Assembly: GCA_039804165.1 (NCBI GenBank)
Contig: JBDRZZ010000003.1
Span: 99,954 to 163,953, forward strand
Reading direction: 5' to 3'
Length of the DNA stretch: 64,000 nucleotides
From: a candidate division WOR-3 bacterium
GTDB taxonomy: Bacteria > Hydrothermota > UBA3072
Position numbers and translations under genes: made by a program. Of the stretch, positions 23,561 to 32,717 are shown piece after piece. Positions within the stretch are counted from its first letter, which is position 1. The number at the start of each line of letters is the position of its first letter. The notes under the pieces were generated by a model. That model did no database searches and was not told the origin of the DNA. It saw nothing but the letters and a program-made list of their open reading frames with translations.

Positions 23561-24612
23561 TTCACCAAAAATGGTGTTGGGACAAAAGTCAAGATTAATA
23601 TTAAAAAAGAAATTAAAGCAATAATCTTATGTTTCTTAGAAAGAGGAGATATTGTGTCAAGTGGAGAGGGATGTTTAAAACCAATAACGAGGAAAAGGAT
23701 AGCCCAAACTATCCATCCAATCCAGAAAAAACTTAATAATATTGCTATACCAAAAACAATCCAACCTACTATCTTGCTTTTCTCGTTAATTAAGGCGTAT
23801 AATATGTGTCCTCCATCAAGCTGCCCAACGGGAAGTAAATTTAAGGCTGTTATGAAATATCCAATCCAACCTGCAAAGGCTATTGGATGTAAAGAGATGT
23901 CTTTTCCTTCTGGCAATGTATGAAAATATATCCTTGTGAACAGCTTAATCAGAATGGAATCTCCAAGTGTTAATCCTCCCTTATAATCTGAAATACTCAC
24001 GGGTTCTGAAAGATGAAGACCTATTAATAGCACAATAGTAGAGACAATAAAGCCAATTATTGGGCCTCCTGCTCCTATCTCTATTAGAGAGTTTCTATCT
24101 TTTATTGGTGATCTCATTTTAATTATTGCCCCAAAAGTTCCAATTAAGTGTGGAGCTGGAATGAAATAAGGTAAAGAGGCATCCACATTGTTTTTTCTTG
24201 CCAAAAGATAATGCCCGAGCTCGTGACTTCCAATGATTAACATAATTGATAAGGAAAAAGGAATCCCTTTAATAATATTAAAGATTGGGGAAAAGGGATT
24301 CACTTCCAACTGAAGAGCTCCAGCAATTAACGTTGTTATGAACGTCATTATTAAAAGTAAAAAATTTATCCAATCTTTTCTTTCTTTTTTCTCAGGTAGT
24401 GGAATAAAAGTTAATGAGATTCCTTCTCCTTTCCTTCTAAAACTTACGAAAAAATCCAAAAGTTTTACTTTTTCTTTTATATATTTTAATGCTTCTTCTT
24501 CTGGGATCTTTAACTTTCCTTCCAAGACAAAAGAAAAATGCTCTGTTTTTGAAGCTTCTATTTCTAAAACTTCTTGTAATAACTCTTCAATCTTTTTGTG
24601 AAGACTTTCCAT
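23557..24612 (-). CDS. Site-2-protease family zinc metalloprotease (M50)
   Basis: This 351-residue multi-pass membrane protein is an M50 intramembrane protease. A soluble N-terminal region (about residues 1-80) precedes the first of about seven hydrophobic segments. The zinc site is SHELGHYL (His 130, Glu 131, His 134) within a membrane helix. The third ligand motif, NLLPVGQLDGGHI, lies about 125 residues later. Its layout resembles the plant/bacterial EGY-like S2P branch rather than RseP, because no PDZ domain is seen. Substrates are unknown. It overlaps argS by 1 bp and the TsaC fusion by 4 bp. Confidence 0.9.
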   Translation of the reverse strand: MESLHKKIEELLQEVLEIEASKTEHFSFVLEGKLKIPEEEALKYIKEKVKLLDFFVSFRRKGEGISLTFIPLPEKKERKDWINFLLLIMTFITTLIAGALQLEVNPFSPIFNIIKGIPFSLSIMLIIGSHELGHYLLARKNNVDASLPYFIPAPHLIGTFGAIIKMRSPIKDRNSLIEIGAGGPIIGFIVSTIVLLIGLHLSEPVSISDYKGGLTLGDSILIKLFTRIYFHTLPEGKDISLHPIAFAGWIGYFITALNLLPVGQLDGGHILYALINEKSKIVGWIVFGIAILLSFFWIGWIVWAILFLVIGFKHPSPLDTISPLSKKHKIIALISFLILILTFVPTPFLVK

Positions 24613-26192
24613 TACATTCTTAAAGGAGCTGAAACTCCTAAAAGTTCTAATCCTTTTTTTATTACATTTCTTGTTGCATTTGAGAGAAAGAGTCTGGGTT
24701 CTATTAATTCTTTATCACCATCTAAAATCCTTATATTTTGGTAGAGATTATGATAAAGTTTAGAGAGACTAAGGAGATAATGAGTGATGAGGTGGGCTTC
24801 TCTTATTTTTGCGGCGTCTTCCAAAATTTCTGTAAATATTGGGATTTTCTTTATTAAATTCCATTCCTCTTTTTGCTTAAGTTTTGAAAGTGCTTCTTTT
24901 GAATCTATAGGATAACCTCTATCCATTGCAAGCTCAAGAAGAGAAGAGATTCTAGCGTGACCATACTGGACATAATAAACAGGATTCCTCTCAGATTCCT
25001 CTTTTGCAAGTTCAAGATCAAAGTCCATGGGGATGGAAGATTTCTTTAAAAGATAAAAGAATTTCACAGCATCAATTCCAACCTCGTCTATTAGTTCGTC
25101 CAGAGTGATAAAAGTTCCTGCTCTTTTTGACATTTTCAGGGTTTCGTTTCCTTTTTTAAGAGTTACCCATTGCACAATTTTTACTTCAAGATTGTTGGCT
25201 GGATATCCTAATAGTTTTAAACTCTCCTTAAGCTCTGGGATATGGTCCTGATGATCTGGACCAAGTAAATCAATCAAAAGATCAAAATTTCTATCAAATT
25301 TGAATCTATGGTACGCAATATCAGGAACGATATAAGTCCATGTGCCATCATTTCTTCTAAAAACTCTTTCTCTCTTCCCAGCTACAAACCATAGTGCACC
25401 TTCTTTTTCTACAAGAGGATTGGGAGTTATTTTTTTAAGGTCTGAGATAACTGCTTCTACTTTCCCATCTTCAATTATTTTAGATTCTCTTATCCACTCG
25501 TCAAAATGAATGTGCAATCTTTGAAGAGTCTTTTTTATCTCCTCCAGCATATAATCTGCCCCGAACTTTCCATAATCTTTAATTCCTTTATTAATTGCTT
25601 CTTTAGCAATTTTTTCTATATAATCACCTTTATAAGCATTTTCAGGATATTGAACCTCTTTACCTTTTATTTCTTCTATCTTGAGCTTAATTGACTCGCC
25701 AAGATTTTTGATTTGATTCCCTGTATCATTTACATAATATTCCCTTTTCACATCAAATCCCTGAGATTGAAGTATCCTGGCTAAAGCATCCCCGTAAACA
25801 GCCCCACGACCATGAGCTACAGTTAAAGGCCCTGTGGGATTAGCAGAAACAAATTCAATTAGAACTTTCTTCCCTTTTCCTGAGTTTGTTTCCCCGTAAT
25901 TAGGATTTATTGCCTCGGCTAACTCTTTAAGCCAAGCTTCTTTTTTTATTTTAAAATTTAAGAATCCTTTTATCTGAAAAACAGACTCTGTTATATCCAA
26001 GTCCAATTTTCCAAGGATTTCTCTTGCGATTTTCTCAGGATTGCTTTTTAACTTTTTAGCTAATGGGAAGGCAACATTCACGCTATAATCCCCCATTTTT
26101 TCATCTGGAGGATAAAGAATATCGAATTCTATTTCTTCTCCAAATATATCCTTTGTTATTTCTTTTATTATTTGTTCAATTTTATTCCTCAT
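24612..26192 (-). CDS. argS: Arginyl-tRNA synthetase
   Basis: ArgS charges tRNA-Arg. The 526-residue protein shows the N-terminal Add1 domain (about residues 1-85) and the class I signature in ANPTGPLTVAHGRGAVYGD (HGRG in place of HIGH). KMSKRAGTFITLDELIDEVG (KMSKR in place of KMSKS) is the second signature. A DALR anticodon-binding domain ends in LGVSAPLRM, the family's usual C-terminus. It is slightly short of the typical 550-580 residues. It overlaps rsfS by 11 bp and abuts the M50 gene in the operon. Confidence 0.95.
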   Translation of the reverse strand: MRNKIEQIIKEITKDIFGEEIEFDILYPPDEKMGDYSVNVAFPLAKKLKSNPEKIAREILGKLDLDITESVFQIKGFLNFKIKKEAWLKELAEAINPNYGETNSGKGKKVLIEFVSANPTGPLTVAHGRGAVYGDALARILQSQGFDVKREYYVNDTGNQIKNLGESIKLKIEEIKGKEVQYPENAYKGDYIEKIAKEAINKGIKDYGKFGADYMLEEIKKTLQRLHIHFDEWIRESKIIEDGKVEAVISDLKKITPNPLVEKEGALWFVAGKRERVFRRNDGTWTYIVPDIAYHRFKFDRNFDLLIDLLGPDHQDHIPELKESLKLLGYPANNLEVKIVQWVTLKKGNETLKMSKRAGTFITLDELIDEVGIDAVKFFYLLKKSSIPMDFDLELAKEESERNPVYYVQYGHARISSLLELAMDRGYPIDSKEALSKLKQKEEWNLIKKIPIFTEILEDAAKIREAHLITHYLLSLSKLYHNLYQNIRILDGDKELIEPRLFLSNATRNVIKKGLELLGVSAPLRM

Positions 26193-26535
26193 CAGGAAAC
26201 TCCTCTTTTGTTACATCTCCCCATAAACGTTCAAGATTATAATACTCTCTTTGCTCAGGTTGAAAAACATGAACTACAAAATCTATATAGTCCATTAGAA
26301 TCCATTTTGCCATTTCATATCCTTCTATACTATGAGCAATCTTTTTTTTCTTTTTTAATTCTTCGGAAATGGCGTCTACTACCACTCTTGATTGAATGTC
26401 GGAAAAGGCAGTGCAAATTATAAAAGCTTCAGTCAAATCTGTAACTTCTCCAACCTTTAATTTAACAAGATTTTTGCATTTTTTTTCTTTCATTTTTTCA
26501 ATAACAATTTTAATAAGATTATTGGTGTCCTCCAC
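26182..26535 (-). CDS. rsfS: Ribosomal silencing factor RsfS
   Basis: RsfS (DUF143/Iojap) binds ribosomal protein uL14 and blocks subunit joining in starving cells. The 117-residue protein is full length. Visible family segments are LTEAFIICTAFSDIQSRVVV, the HSIEGYEMAKWILMDYIDFV segment (GYExxxWILxDYxDxVVH signature), and HVFQPEQREYYNLERLWGD at the end. It overlaps the LytR_C gene by 17 bp and argS by 11 bp. A LytR-type gene next to rsfS is a common bacterial arrangement. Confidence 0.95.
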   Translation of the reverse strand: MEDTNNLIKIVIEKMKEKKCKNLVKLKVGEVTDLTEAFIICTAFSDIQSRVVVDAISEELKKKKKIAHSIEGYEMAKWILMDYIDFVVHVFQPEQREYYNLERLWGDVTKEEFPDEE

Positions 26536-26956
26536 TTAACCTCCTGTCTTTTAAGACTTTTTCTGGTAAAACCTCTTTATAATCTTTTCCAAGTAAAATT
26601 AAAACGTGGACACACATATTAGAATCTATACTTGTAGAAGTCAAGTCTATTCCAAGGTTAGAGCTGACAATCTTTGCCCATTCTTTTTCCTTCGATAAGC
26701 GGTCTATTACAACTGTTTTTTCTTGTTTTTCTTTTGCATTGGCATAATTTATCACATCAAATCCCTTGCTTCTTAGATAATCTGTTGTAACCCTTGCAAG
26801 AGCATCTACGCCACAAGCATTTAGGACTTCCACTTTTATGTTATGATAATCTATTGGTCTAACTATTTTGTTACCGAAAGAGAAAAGGAATAATCCAATA
26901 AAGAACATGAGAATTAAAGTTAGAATTGAAAAATTATTTTTAGATTCTTTCGCCAC
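26519..26956 (-). CDS. LytR C-terminal domain membrane protein
   Basis: This 145-residue protein has one N-terminal transmembrane helix (about residues 11-29) followed by a LytR_C domain (about 38-135): VEVLNACGVDALARVTTDYL, then RSKGFDVINYANA and a C-terminal MCVHVLILLGKDY. The domain occurs alone or at the C-terminus of LytR-CpsA-Psr proteins and is thought to act at the cell envelope. No LCP catalytic domain is present here. It overlaps the GlmU-like gene by 17 bp and rsfS by 17 bp. Confidence 0.8.
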   Translation of the reverse strand: MAKESKNNFSILTLILMFFIGLFLFSFGNKIVRPIDYHNIKVEVLNACGVDALARVTTDYLRSKGFDVINYANAKEKQEKTVVIDRLSKEKEWAKIVSSNLGIDLTSTSIDSNMCVHVLILLGKDYKEVLPEKVLKDRRLSGGHQ

Positions 26957-27881
26957 TTTTAACTATTGTTCCTGAAGGGATTTCTTTATCGACAAGATAG
27001 ACAAAAGGTTCTAAGATACAATTACTCCCAATAATTGATTTCCCTCTTAAAACAACATTTGGATAGATAATTGTGTCCTTCCCCACCATAACTTCGGGTT
27101 CTATAAACACAGTATCAGGCATAATTATTGTAACTCCTTCTTCTTGAAGAGCTTCTATTTTTTTTCTTCTTAAAATATCGGTTACCTCTGCAAGATCTCT
27201 CCTTGTATTAATGCCCTTTAGTTCCCAAGAATTCTCTATAATTACCCCTCCAACTTTTCCTCCAGCTTCTTTTATAAGAGAGATAACATCGGTAAGATAA
27301 TACTCTCCTTGAGCGTTGTTAGGGGTAAGGAACTTTAAAGCTTCTTTGAGTTTCGGGATAGAGAACACATAGATTCCACCATTTACTTCTCTGATTTCTT
27401 TTTGAGTTGGAGTGGCATCTTTTTCCTCTATAATCTGGATTATCTCTTCTCCCTTTCTTATTATTCTACCATAACCTTTAGGATCTTCAGGGAAAAAAGT
27501 CATTATAGTCGCATCATTATTTTGTTTTTTATGATATTCTAATAATCTAATAAGGGACTCTTTCATTAGAAGTGGTGTATCACCAGACAGAACAATAACA
27601 TCTCCTTTACACTCCTTAAAGGTTTTTAAGGCAATTGAGACAGCAGCCCCTGTTCCTGTTGGTTTCTCTTGAAATGCATAATTTATCCCTTTAAAAATTC
27701 CTTTTAAAACCTCTCCATCTTTTCCGTAAACAAGAGTGATGGATTCAGGGGAAAGGCTTTTTGCAAGATTAATAACCCATTCGATTATAGGTTTTCCCAT
27801 TAATTCATGAAGCACCTTTATTTTTTTTGATTTCATTCTTTTGCCTATTCCTGCAGCAAGAATTATTATGTGGGGAACCAT
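26940..27881 (-). CDS. GlmU-like UDP-GlcNAc uridylyltransferase without a full acetyltransferase domain
   Basis: This 313-residue protein carries a complete GlmU-type nucleotidyltransferase domain (residues 1 to about 225). It shows LAAGIGKRMKSKKIKVLHEL, EKPTGTGAAVSIAL, VLSGDTPLL, GYGRII, EVNGGIYVF and NAQGEYYLTDVI. These are the UTP and GlcNAc-1-phosphate site motifs. A short left-handed beta-helix stub follows (about 245-313). True GlmU is about 450 residues and also acetylates glucosamine-1-phosphate, and that domain is missing here. The likely activity is therefore UDP-GlcNAc synthesis only, with acetylation done elsewhere. It starts 3 bp after the lon stop (TAATAATG), so translation is coupled. 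Confidence 0.85.
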   Translation of the reverse strand: MVPHIIILAAGIGKRMKSKKIKVLHELMGKPIIEWVINLAKSLSPESITLVYGKDGEVLKGIFKGINYAFQEKPTGTGAAVSIALKTFKECKGDVIVLSGDTPLLMKESLIRLLEYHKKQNNDATIMTFFPEDPKGYGRIIRKGEEIIQIIEEKDATPTQKEIREVNGGIYVFSIPKLKEALKFLTPNNAQGEYYLTDVISLIKEAGGKVGGVIIENSWELKGINTRRDLAEVTDILRRKKIEALQEEGVTIIMPDTVFIEPEVMVGKDTIIYPNVVLRGKSIIGSNCILEPFVYLVDKEIPSGTIVKSGERI

Positions 27882-27883
27882 TA

Positions 27884-30244
27884 TTATTTTTTTTCTATTT
27901 TCAAACCAATAATTGCAAGTTCTACAGCTTCTTCTATTCGTTCAACAAAGTGGAAAGAAAGCCCTTCTTTATATTCTTCAGGGATTTCCACAAGGTCTTT
28001 TTCATTATCTTTTGGAAGAATGATGTTCTTTATCCCTGCCATTTTAGCTGCAAGAACTTTTTCTTTTACTCCTCCTATTGGTAGAACTCTACCTCTTAGA
28101 GTTATCTCCCCTGTCATTCCGTAATCAGGGGAGACTGGTTTTTCTGTAAATAAAGATATAAGAGCCACTGTTAATGTAATGCCCGCGGATGGACCATCTT
28201 TAGGAATGGCGCCTTCAGGGATGTGAATATGAATGTCTTTATTAACAAATTTATTATAATCAATGTTAAATAGTGAAGCATTAGATTTGATATAAGAAAG
28301 AGCGGCTCTTGCGGATTCTTTTAAGACATCACCCAACTGTCCAGTTAATATAAGTTCCCCTTTCCCATCCATTATTGTTGCTTCTACAAAGTGAATTGTT
28401 CCTCCAGCAGGGGTCCATGCAAGTCCAGTAGCAACACCAATAGAAGGCTCCTTTTCTTTTTCTTCTCCGCGGAATTTAATAGGTCCCAAATATTCCTCTA
28501 ACGAATCTTCAGTTATTTTGAAGAAGGTTCCTTCTCCCTTAGCGACTTTTCTTGCCACTTTTCTACAAACTTTTCCAATTTCTCTCTCCAAGTTTCTAAC
28601 TCCAGCTTCTCTTGTATAGTTATTTATTATTTTTTTTATCGCCTCTTCTGTAAATTCTATTTGTTTCTTTTTTAAACCGTTTTCTTTTATCATCCTTGGG
28701 ATTAGATACTTAGTAGCAATTTTAAATTTGTCAAAAGCCGTATAACCAGGCATTCTGATAATCTCCATTCTGTCTAAAAGAGGTGGAGGGATTGTGTCGG
28801 TTATATTTGCCGTGGTTATAAACATAACGGAAGAGAGGTCAAAAGCCACTTCTAAGAAGTTATCTCTAAAGTTTGTATTTTGTTCAGGATCAAGAACTTC
28901 AAGTAAAGCTGAGGCAGGATCCCCTCTAAAGTCTTTTCCAATTTTATCTATTTCATCCAGCATAAAAATGGGGTTTTTTGTTTTTAGTCTTTTTAAATGT
29001 TGGATTATTCTACCTGGGAGTGCCCCTATATATGTTCTTCTATGTCCTCTAATTTCAGCCTCATCGTGGACACCTCCCAAAGAGAGACGAGTAAATTTTC
29101 TCCCCATGGCTCTTGCAATTGATTGCCCAATAGAGGTCTTACCAACTCCAGGAGGGCCAACAAGACATATTATGGGACCTTTTGTGTCTTTTTTGAGCTT
29201 TCTCACAGAGAGGAACTCTATTATTCTTTCTTTTACGTCTTGAAGATTATGATGATCTTCATCTAAAATTTTTTCTGCCTTCTTTATATCCGTATTATCC
29301 TTTGTTTTCTTTTGCCAAGGTAGATCGCACAGCCAATCAAGATAATTTCTAATAACGTTGTACTCGGGAGAATGAGGGGGGACCATTTCTAATCTATTAA
29401 GTTCACTTAAGGCAGTTTCTTCTGCTTCTTTTGTCATCTTTGCCTTTTTTATTCTTTCTTTATATTCTTTAATCTGAACTGCAAGAGGATCTTCTTCTCC
29501 AAGTTCCTTCTTTATTTCTTTAAGTTGCTCTCGGAGAATTGCCTTCCTTTGGCTTTCAGTTAGTTCCTTTTGAACTCGCCCTGAAATTTCACCTTGAATC
29601 TTTGCCCTGGCGAGAGTTTCGGAGAGAATTTTTATGAGTTTTTCACACCGCTCTTTAACATCTAAGGTTTCTAAAAGATCTTGTCTTGCAGAAATATCTA
29701 TTTTTAAATTTCCGCTAATAAAATCTACGAGGTTTGAAGTATCTTCTATATTAAGGGCAACTGTAACTATTTCTTCAGGGAGATAAGGGGAATACTCCAC
29801 AAATTCTTTGAAGATATTTAATAATCTATTTTTGATGGGTTCTATTTCCTCTTCGTTAACGGGTTTCTCCTCTACTTTTTCTACTCTTGCGGAAATATAA
29901 GGTTTTTCCTGGACTATATCTTTGATCTTTATTCTTCTTAAACCTTGAGCAAGGACCCTTATGCTCCCATCAGGCACTTTTATCATTCTAATAATTGAAG
30001 CCATAGTCCCATACTCTTCTATGTCATTTGGGGTAGGATTCTCCAAAACTTTGCTAAGGAAAACACCTATAAGTTTATCCTTATTAAGGGCGTCTTCTAT
30101 TAACTTAATGTAATGTTCCTTTTCTACCGCAATGGGTAGAACCATTGTTGGAAATAAAACAACTTTTCTTAAAGGTAGTATTGGCAAAACAGTAGGGACT
30201 TCAGAAATAAGCTCTTCTATAGAAACTCTTCCATTCTCTTCCAT
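27884..30244 (-). CDS. lon: ATP-dependent protease Lon
   Basis: Lon degrades misfolded and regulatory proteins in the cytoplasm. The 786-residue protein has the LonA layout. An N-terminal substrate-binding domain (about residues 15-210, LPILPLRKVVLFPTMVLPI) is followed by a coiled region. The AAA+ module has Walker A GPPGVGKTS and RGHRRTYIGALPGRII. The C-terminal serine-lysine protease domain has Ser 686 in KDGPSAG and Lys 727 in GGVKEK. An AGGAG ribosome binding site lies 5 bp before the ATG. It follows hsp20 by 8 bp, so two proteostasis genes are adjacent. Confidence 0.97.
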   Translation of the reverse strand: MEENGRVSIEELISEVPTVLPILPLRKVVLFPTMVLPIAVEKEHYIKLIEDALNKDKLIGVFLSKVLENPTPNDIEEYGTMASIIRMIKVPDGSIRVLAQGLRRIKIKDIVQEKPYISARVEKVEEKPVNEEEIEPIKNRLLNIFKEFVEYSPYLPEEIVTVALNIEDTSNLVDFISGNLKIDISARQDLLETLDVKERCEKLIKILSETLARAKIQGEISGRVQKELTESQRKAILREQLKEIKKELGEEDPLAVQIKEYKERIKKAKMTKEAEETALSELNRLEMVPPHSPEYNVIRNYLDWLCDLPWQKKTKDNTDIKKAEKILDEDHHNLQDVKERIIEFLSVRKLKKDTKGPIICLVGPPGVGKTSIGQSIARAMGRKFTRLSLGGVHDEAEIRGHRRTYIGALPGRIIQHLKRLKTKNPIFMLDEIDKIGKDFRGDPASALLEVLDPEQNTNFRDNFLEVAFDLSSVMFITTANITDTIPPPLLDRMEIIRMPGYTAFDKFKIATKYLIPRMIKENGLKKKQIEFTEEAIKKIINNYTREAGVRNLEREIGKVCRKVARKVAKGEGTFFKITEDSLEEYLGPIKFRGEEKEKEPSIGVATGLAWTPAGGTIHFVEATIMDGKGELILTGQLGDVLKESARAALSYIKSNASLFNIDYNKFVNKDIHIHIPEGAIPKDGPSAGITLTVALISLFTEKPVSPDYGMTGEITLRGRVLPIGGVKEKVLAAKMAGIKNIILPKDNEKDLVEIPEEYKEGLSFHFVERIEEAVELAIIGLKIEKK

Positions 30245-30252
30245 TTCTTCTC

Positions 30253-30675
30253 CTATTCTATCTCTATTATTTTTTCCTTCTCAGGAGTTTTAGGGAGAAT
30301 TATTTGAATAAAACCTTCCTCTTTTCTCACCATAGCTTTTTCTGGTTCAGTGATAGGATAAGGTAATTTAATTCTCCTTTCAAAACTTCCAAAAGGAATC
30401 TCCATTGAGAAAAACCTCCGATTTTCTTCTGAAAATGGATCTTTTCTCTTCCCTGAAATAGTGAGGATTCTTCCTTCTATTGTTATTTTTATATCTTCGC
30501 ACTTTACTCCCGCTGCTTCCACAAGGACAATGAGTGAATCTTCTTTCTCAAATATATTTATAAGAGGATGCCAGCCCCATTTATACGGAATTCCTCTCAC
30601 AGAATTCATAAAATCGTTTAAAAGCAAATCCATTTCCCTCTCAAACTTTTTTATTTCATCAAAAATATTACCCAT
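30253..30675 (-). CDS. Small heat shock protein Hsp20
   Basis: This 140-residue protein has an alpha-crystallin domain (about residues 42-135) with VLVEAAGVKCEDIKITIEG, LTISGKR, GSFERRIKLPYPI and EGFIQIILPK. It holds unfolding proteins in a refoldable state without ATP. The short N-terminal arm ends in PLINIFEKEDSLIV, and the C-terminal IXI-like tail is EKIIEIE. An AAGGGGGG ribosome binding site precedes the ATG, inside the end of the SAM hydrolase gene (8-bp overlap). It sits immediately upstream of lon. Confidence 0.93.
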   Translation of the reverse strand: MGNIFDEIKKFEREMDLLLNDFMNSVRGIPYKWGWHPLINIFEKEDSLIVLVEAAGVKCEDIKITIEGRILTISGKRKDPFSEENRRFFSMEIPFGSFERRIKLPYPITEPEKAMVRKEEGFIQIILPKTPEKEKIIEIE

Positions 30676-31423
30676 TTTCCCCCCTTACTATAATTTTTTC
30701 TCCTACCTTTACTCCTAAGAAAGATGCTGCGCTTTTTCTGTTTAAAGAGATTTCTAATTTTCTAAAGCCATCATTTACAAGAGCAATAAGTTCATTCTCC
30801 TTCCCTTCTGAGTAATTTTTTGATAGACCCTTAATCTTTATTCCTTTTATCTCTATTTCCATATTTTTCTTAATTTTATCTCCATTTATATTAGAAATGA
30901 GATTCCCAAATCTGTCTATGTATATCACCTCCCCAATTATTTTATCTTTTTCTTCCTTAGGCTTTGGAATTGAAATTCTAACAGGATCCTTTATTTCTTC
31001 TCCTAAAATTTCCATTTTTTCTCCTAAAGAGAGCCTCGCTGCAACTTCAGCAAATAGCTCTCTTCCATCGAAGGTATTGGATTTCCTACCGATCTTTTCT
31101 TTTATCTTAAAAACGGAGGAAAGGCCAGGAGTAAGAACTCCATTATCAGGACCTACAAAAAAATGCCCATCTTTAAAAGAAAAAATTGCTCTTCTTTTGC
31201 TCCCCACAGTTGGATCTACTAAAACAAGATGGACGCTTCCAGGGGGAAAGTATTGATAGGTTTCTCCTAAGATGAAAGAAGCAGATACTAAATCTCCAGG
31301 TGCTACCTCATTTGTAATATCAATAAACTTAACAGAAGGATTTATTTTCAAAATCACTCCCTTTACCATAGCTACGTATGGATCCTTTATTCCAAAATCT
31401 GTAATAAATGTAATCAAAGACAT
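30668..31423 (-). CDS. S-adenosyl-L-methionine hydrolase (DUF62 family)
   Basis: This protein (251 residues from this start) belongs to the DUF62 / SAM hydroxide adenosyltransferase family. The family splits S-adenosylmethionine to adenosine and methionine and is related to fluorinases and chlorinases. Segments seen are ITFITDFGIKDPYVAMVKG, VKFIDITNEVAPGDLVSASF, LVLVDPTVGSKRRAI, VGPDNGVLTP and, in the C-terminal domain, YIDRFGNLISNI. No long insertion typical of halogenases is seen, so the hydrolase is the likeliest activity. I chose the ATG at 31423 because MSLITFITDFG matches the family's N-terminus. An in-frame ATG at 31459 would add 12 residues. It is preceded by the esterase gene with a gap of about 50 bp. 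Confidence 0.88.
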   Translation of the reverse strand: MSLITFITDFGIKDPYVAMVKGVILKINPSVKFIDITNEVAPGDLVSASFILGETYQYFPPGSVHLVLVDPTVGSKRRAIFSFKDGHFFVGPDNGVLTPGLSSVFKIKEKIGRKSNTFDGRELFAEVAARLSLGEKMEILGEEIKDPVRISIPKPKEEKDKIIGEVIYIDRFGNLISNINGDKIKKNMEIEIKGIKIKGLSKNYSEGKENELIALVNDGFRKLEISLNRKSAASFLGVKVGEKIIVRGENG

Positions 31424-31474
31424 ACAATAAAAATATACACCATAAAAATTAATATGCAAGGGTAAAATAGCTTC

Positions 31475-32209
31475 TCAATGTTTCTTATGCATCAACAACC
31501 ATTCATATATTTCTTTGTTTTCGTAAACCTTGTGGATAGAATGTCCTTCCCCAGTGAGTTTTGTATATTTAACTTTTCCACCTACCTTTCTTAGAGCTTC
31601 TACCATCTCTTCGGTTTTCTTGGGAGGCACAATCTTGTCCAAAGCCCCATGGAACGCCCAAACCGGAATCTCTTTCATTGCTTCAATATTTTTGGTACTC
31701 CACCATCCGCATAAAGGGATTACTGCTGCAAAGTATTCTGGATGTTTCATTGCAAGCATCCAAACTCCACATCCTCCCATACTCATTCCAGTTAAGTAAA
31801 TTCTTTTTTCATCAATTCTATATTTGCTTGATAGTTCTTTATATAAGATAGGGAACCAATCATCTTTACTCCAATTTCTGTCTGGAGGGCATTGAGGAGA
31901 GACTACGATAAAAGGAAACTCCCATCCTTTACTTATAAGATGAGGAGGCCCATACTTTTTTATTTTTTCTAAGTTATAGCCCCTAGAAGATTTACCATGA
32001 AGGTAAACCAAGAGAGGCCATTTGTTATTATCCTCTTTTTCATAATCTTTTGGTAAATATAAAAGATATTTGTAAAGAGAATGCCCTTTTGTTTCAATTT
32101 CCCTAATCGGAGCTCTGGAGAGATTCGGATTTATACAATTTGATAGTTGTAAAAAGAGGAAGAAAAGAAAACCCTTCACTGGTTTATTCCAGATTTTCAC
32201 TTTATTCAC
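31475..32209 (-). CDS. Predicted lipoprotein esterase, alpha/beta hydrolase
   Basis: This 244-residue protein has an N-terminal signal ending in QLSNC (Cys 25), so it is probably lipid-anchored. An alpha/beta hydrolase fold of the dienelactone-hydrolase / feruloyl-esterase-like type follows. Segments seen are [14 protein letters not shown] (oxyanion), the nucleophile elbow [22 protein letters not shown] (acid) and EGHSIHKVY (His). A segment resembling predicted peptidase/polyhydroxybutyrate depolymerase relatives ([15 protein letters not shown]) is present. The catalytic Ser-Asp-His triad looks complete, but the substrate cannot be told. It overlaps yjbQ by 8 bp. Confidence 0.82.
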   Translation of the reverse strand: MNKVKIWNKPVKGFLFFLFLQLSNCINPNLSRAPIREIETKGHSLYKYLLYLPKDYEKEDNNKWPLLVYLHGKSSRGYNLEKIKKYGPPHLISKGWEFPFIVVSPQCPPDRNWSKDDWFPILYKELSSKYRIDEKRIYLTGMSMGGCGVWMLAMKHPEYFAAVIPLCGWWSTKNIEAMKEIPVWAFHGALDKIVPPKKTEEMVEALRKVGGKVKYTKLTGEGHSIHKVYENKEIYEWLLMHKKH

Positions 32210-32615
32210 CTATTATTTTAATCAAAACTCTTTTTTTTCTCCTCCCATCAAATTCTCCATAGAATATTTGTTCCCATGGGCCAAAATCTAATTTTCCATC
32301 AGTGACAGCCACAACAACTTCCCTTCCCATAATTTGCCGTTTTATATGAGCATCAGCATTATCCTCAAAAGTGTTGTGTTTATAAAGAGATGGGGTATAA
32401 GGGACTTTCTCCTCAAGCCATCTCTTGTAATCCTCATGAAGTCCTTTCTCGTCATCATTTATAAAAACGCTTGCTGTTATATGCATAGCATTCACAAGGC
32501 ACAGACCTTCTTTTATTTTACTTTCTTCCAAGGCTTTTTCTACCTCAGGAGTTATATTTATAAATTCAACCCTTTCTTTAGTATTAAACCATAATTCCTT
32601 TCTATAACTTTTCAC
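32202..32615 (-). CDS. yjbQ: YjbQ family protein (UPF0047)
   Basis: This protein (137 residues from this start) is a full-length YjbQ/UPF0047 member. Family segments are [21 protein letters not shown], quoted as [12 protein letters not shown] and DEKGLHED, then [20 protein letters not shown] and [15 protein letters not shown]. Conserved His and Glu residues line a small beta-barrel pocket. Some members rescue thiamine phosphate synthase mutants, but the cellular role is unsettled. I chose the GTG at 32615 because an AAGGAGG ribosome binding site lies 5 bp upstream. The GTG at 32621 overlaps that site. It is the first gene of the eleven-gene operon. Confidence 0.9.
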   Translation of the reverse strand: MKSYRKELWFNTKERVEFINITPEVEKALEESKIKEGLCLVNAMHITASVFINDDEKGLHEDYKRWLEEKVPYTPSLYKHNTFEDNADAHIKRQIMGREVVVAVTDGKLDFGPWEQIFYGEFDGRRKKRVLIKIIGE

Positions 32616-32648
32616 TTTCACCTCCTTATTCAGGTTTTATTTATTCCA

Positions 32649-32666
32649 CTTATACACCGGTATAAG
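32649..32666. promoter_or_regulatory. Candidate operator: inverted repeat over the -10 box of the lon/hsp20 operon
   Basis: CTTATAC and GTATAAG are perfect 7-bp inverted arms separated by ACCG. The repeat spans the predicted -10 box and transcription start of the eleven-gene operon. It does not resemble CIRCE or a CtsR site, so a repressor, if any, is unidentified. Confidence 0.4.
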
Positions 32667-32687
32667 AATAATAAATTTACTAAGCAA
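32659..32687 (-). promoter_or_regulatory. Predicted promoter of the yjbQ-lon-argS operon
   Basis: On the minus strand TTGCTT (-35, 32682-32687) and TATACC (-10, 32659-32664) are 17 bp apart. The -35 box is weak, which suits a regulated promoter. Transcription would begin near 32652, about 37 bases before the chosen GTG. Confidence 0.45.
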
Positions 32688-32717
32688 AAAATCTTTATCT
32701 ATATTTTATCGATTTTT

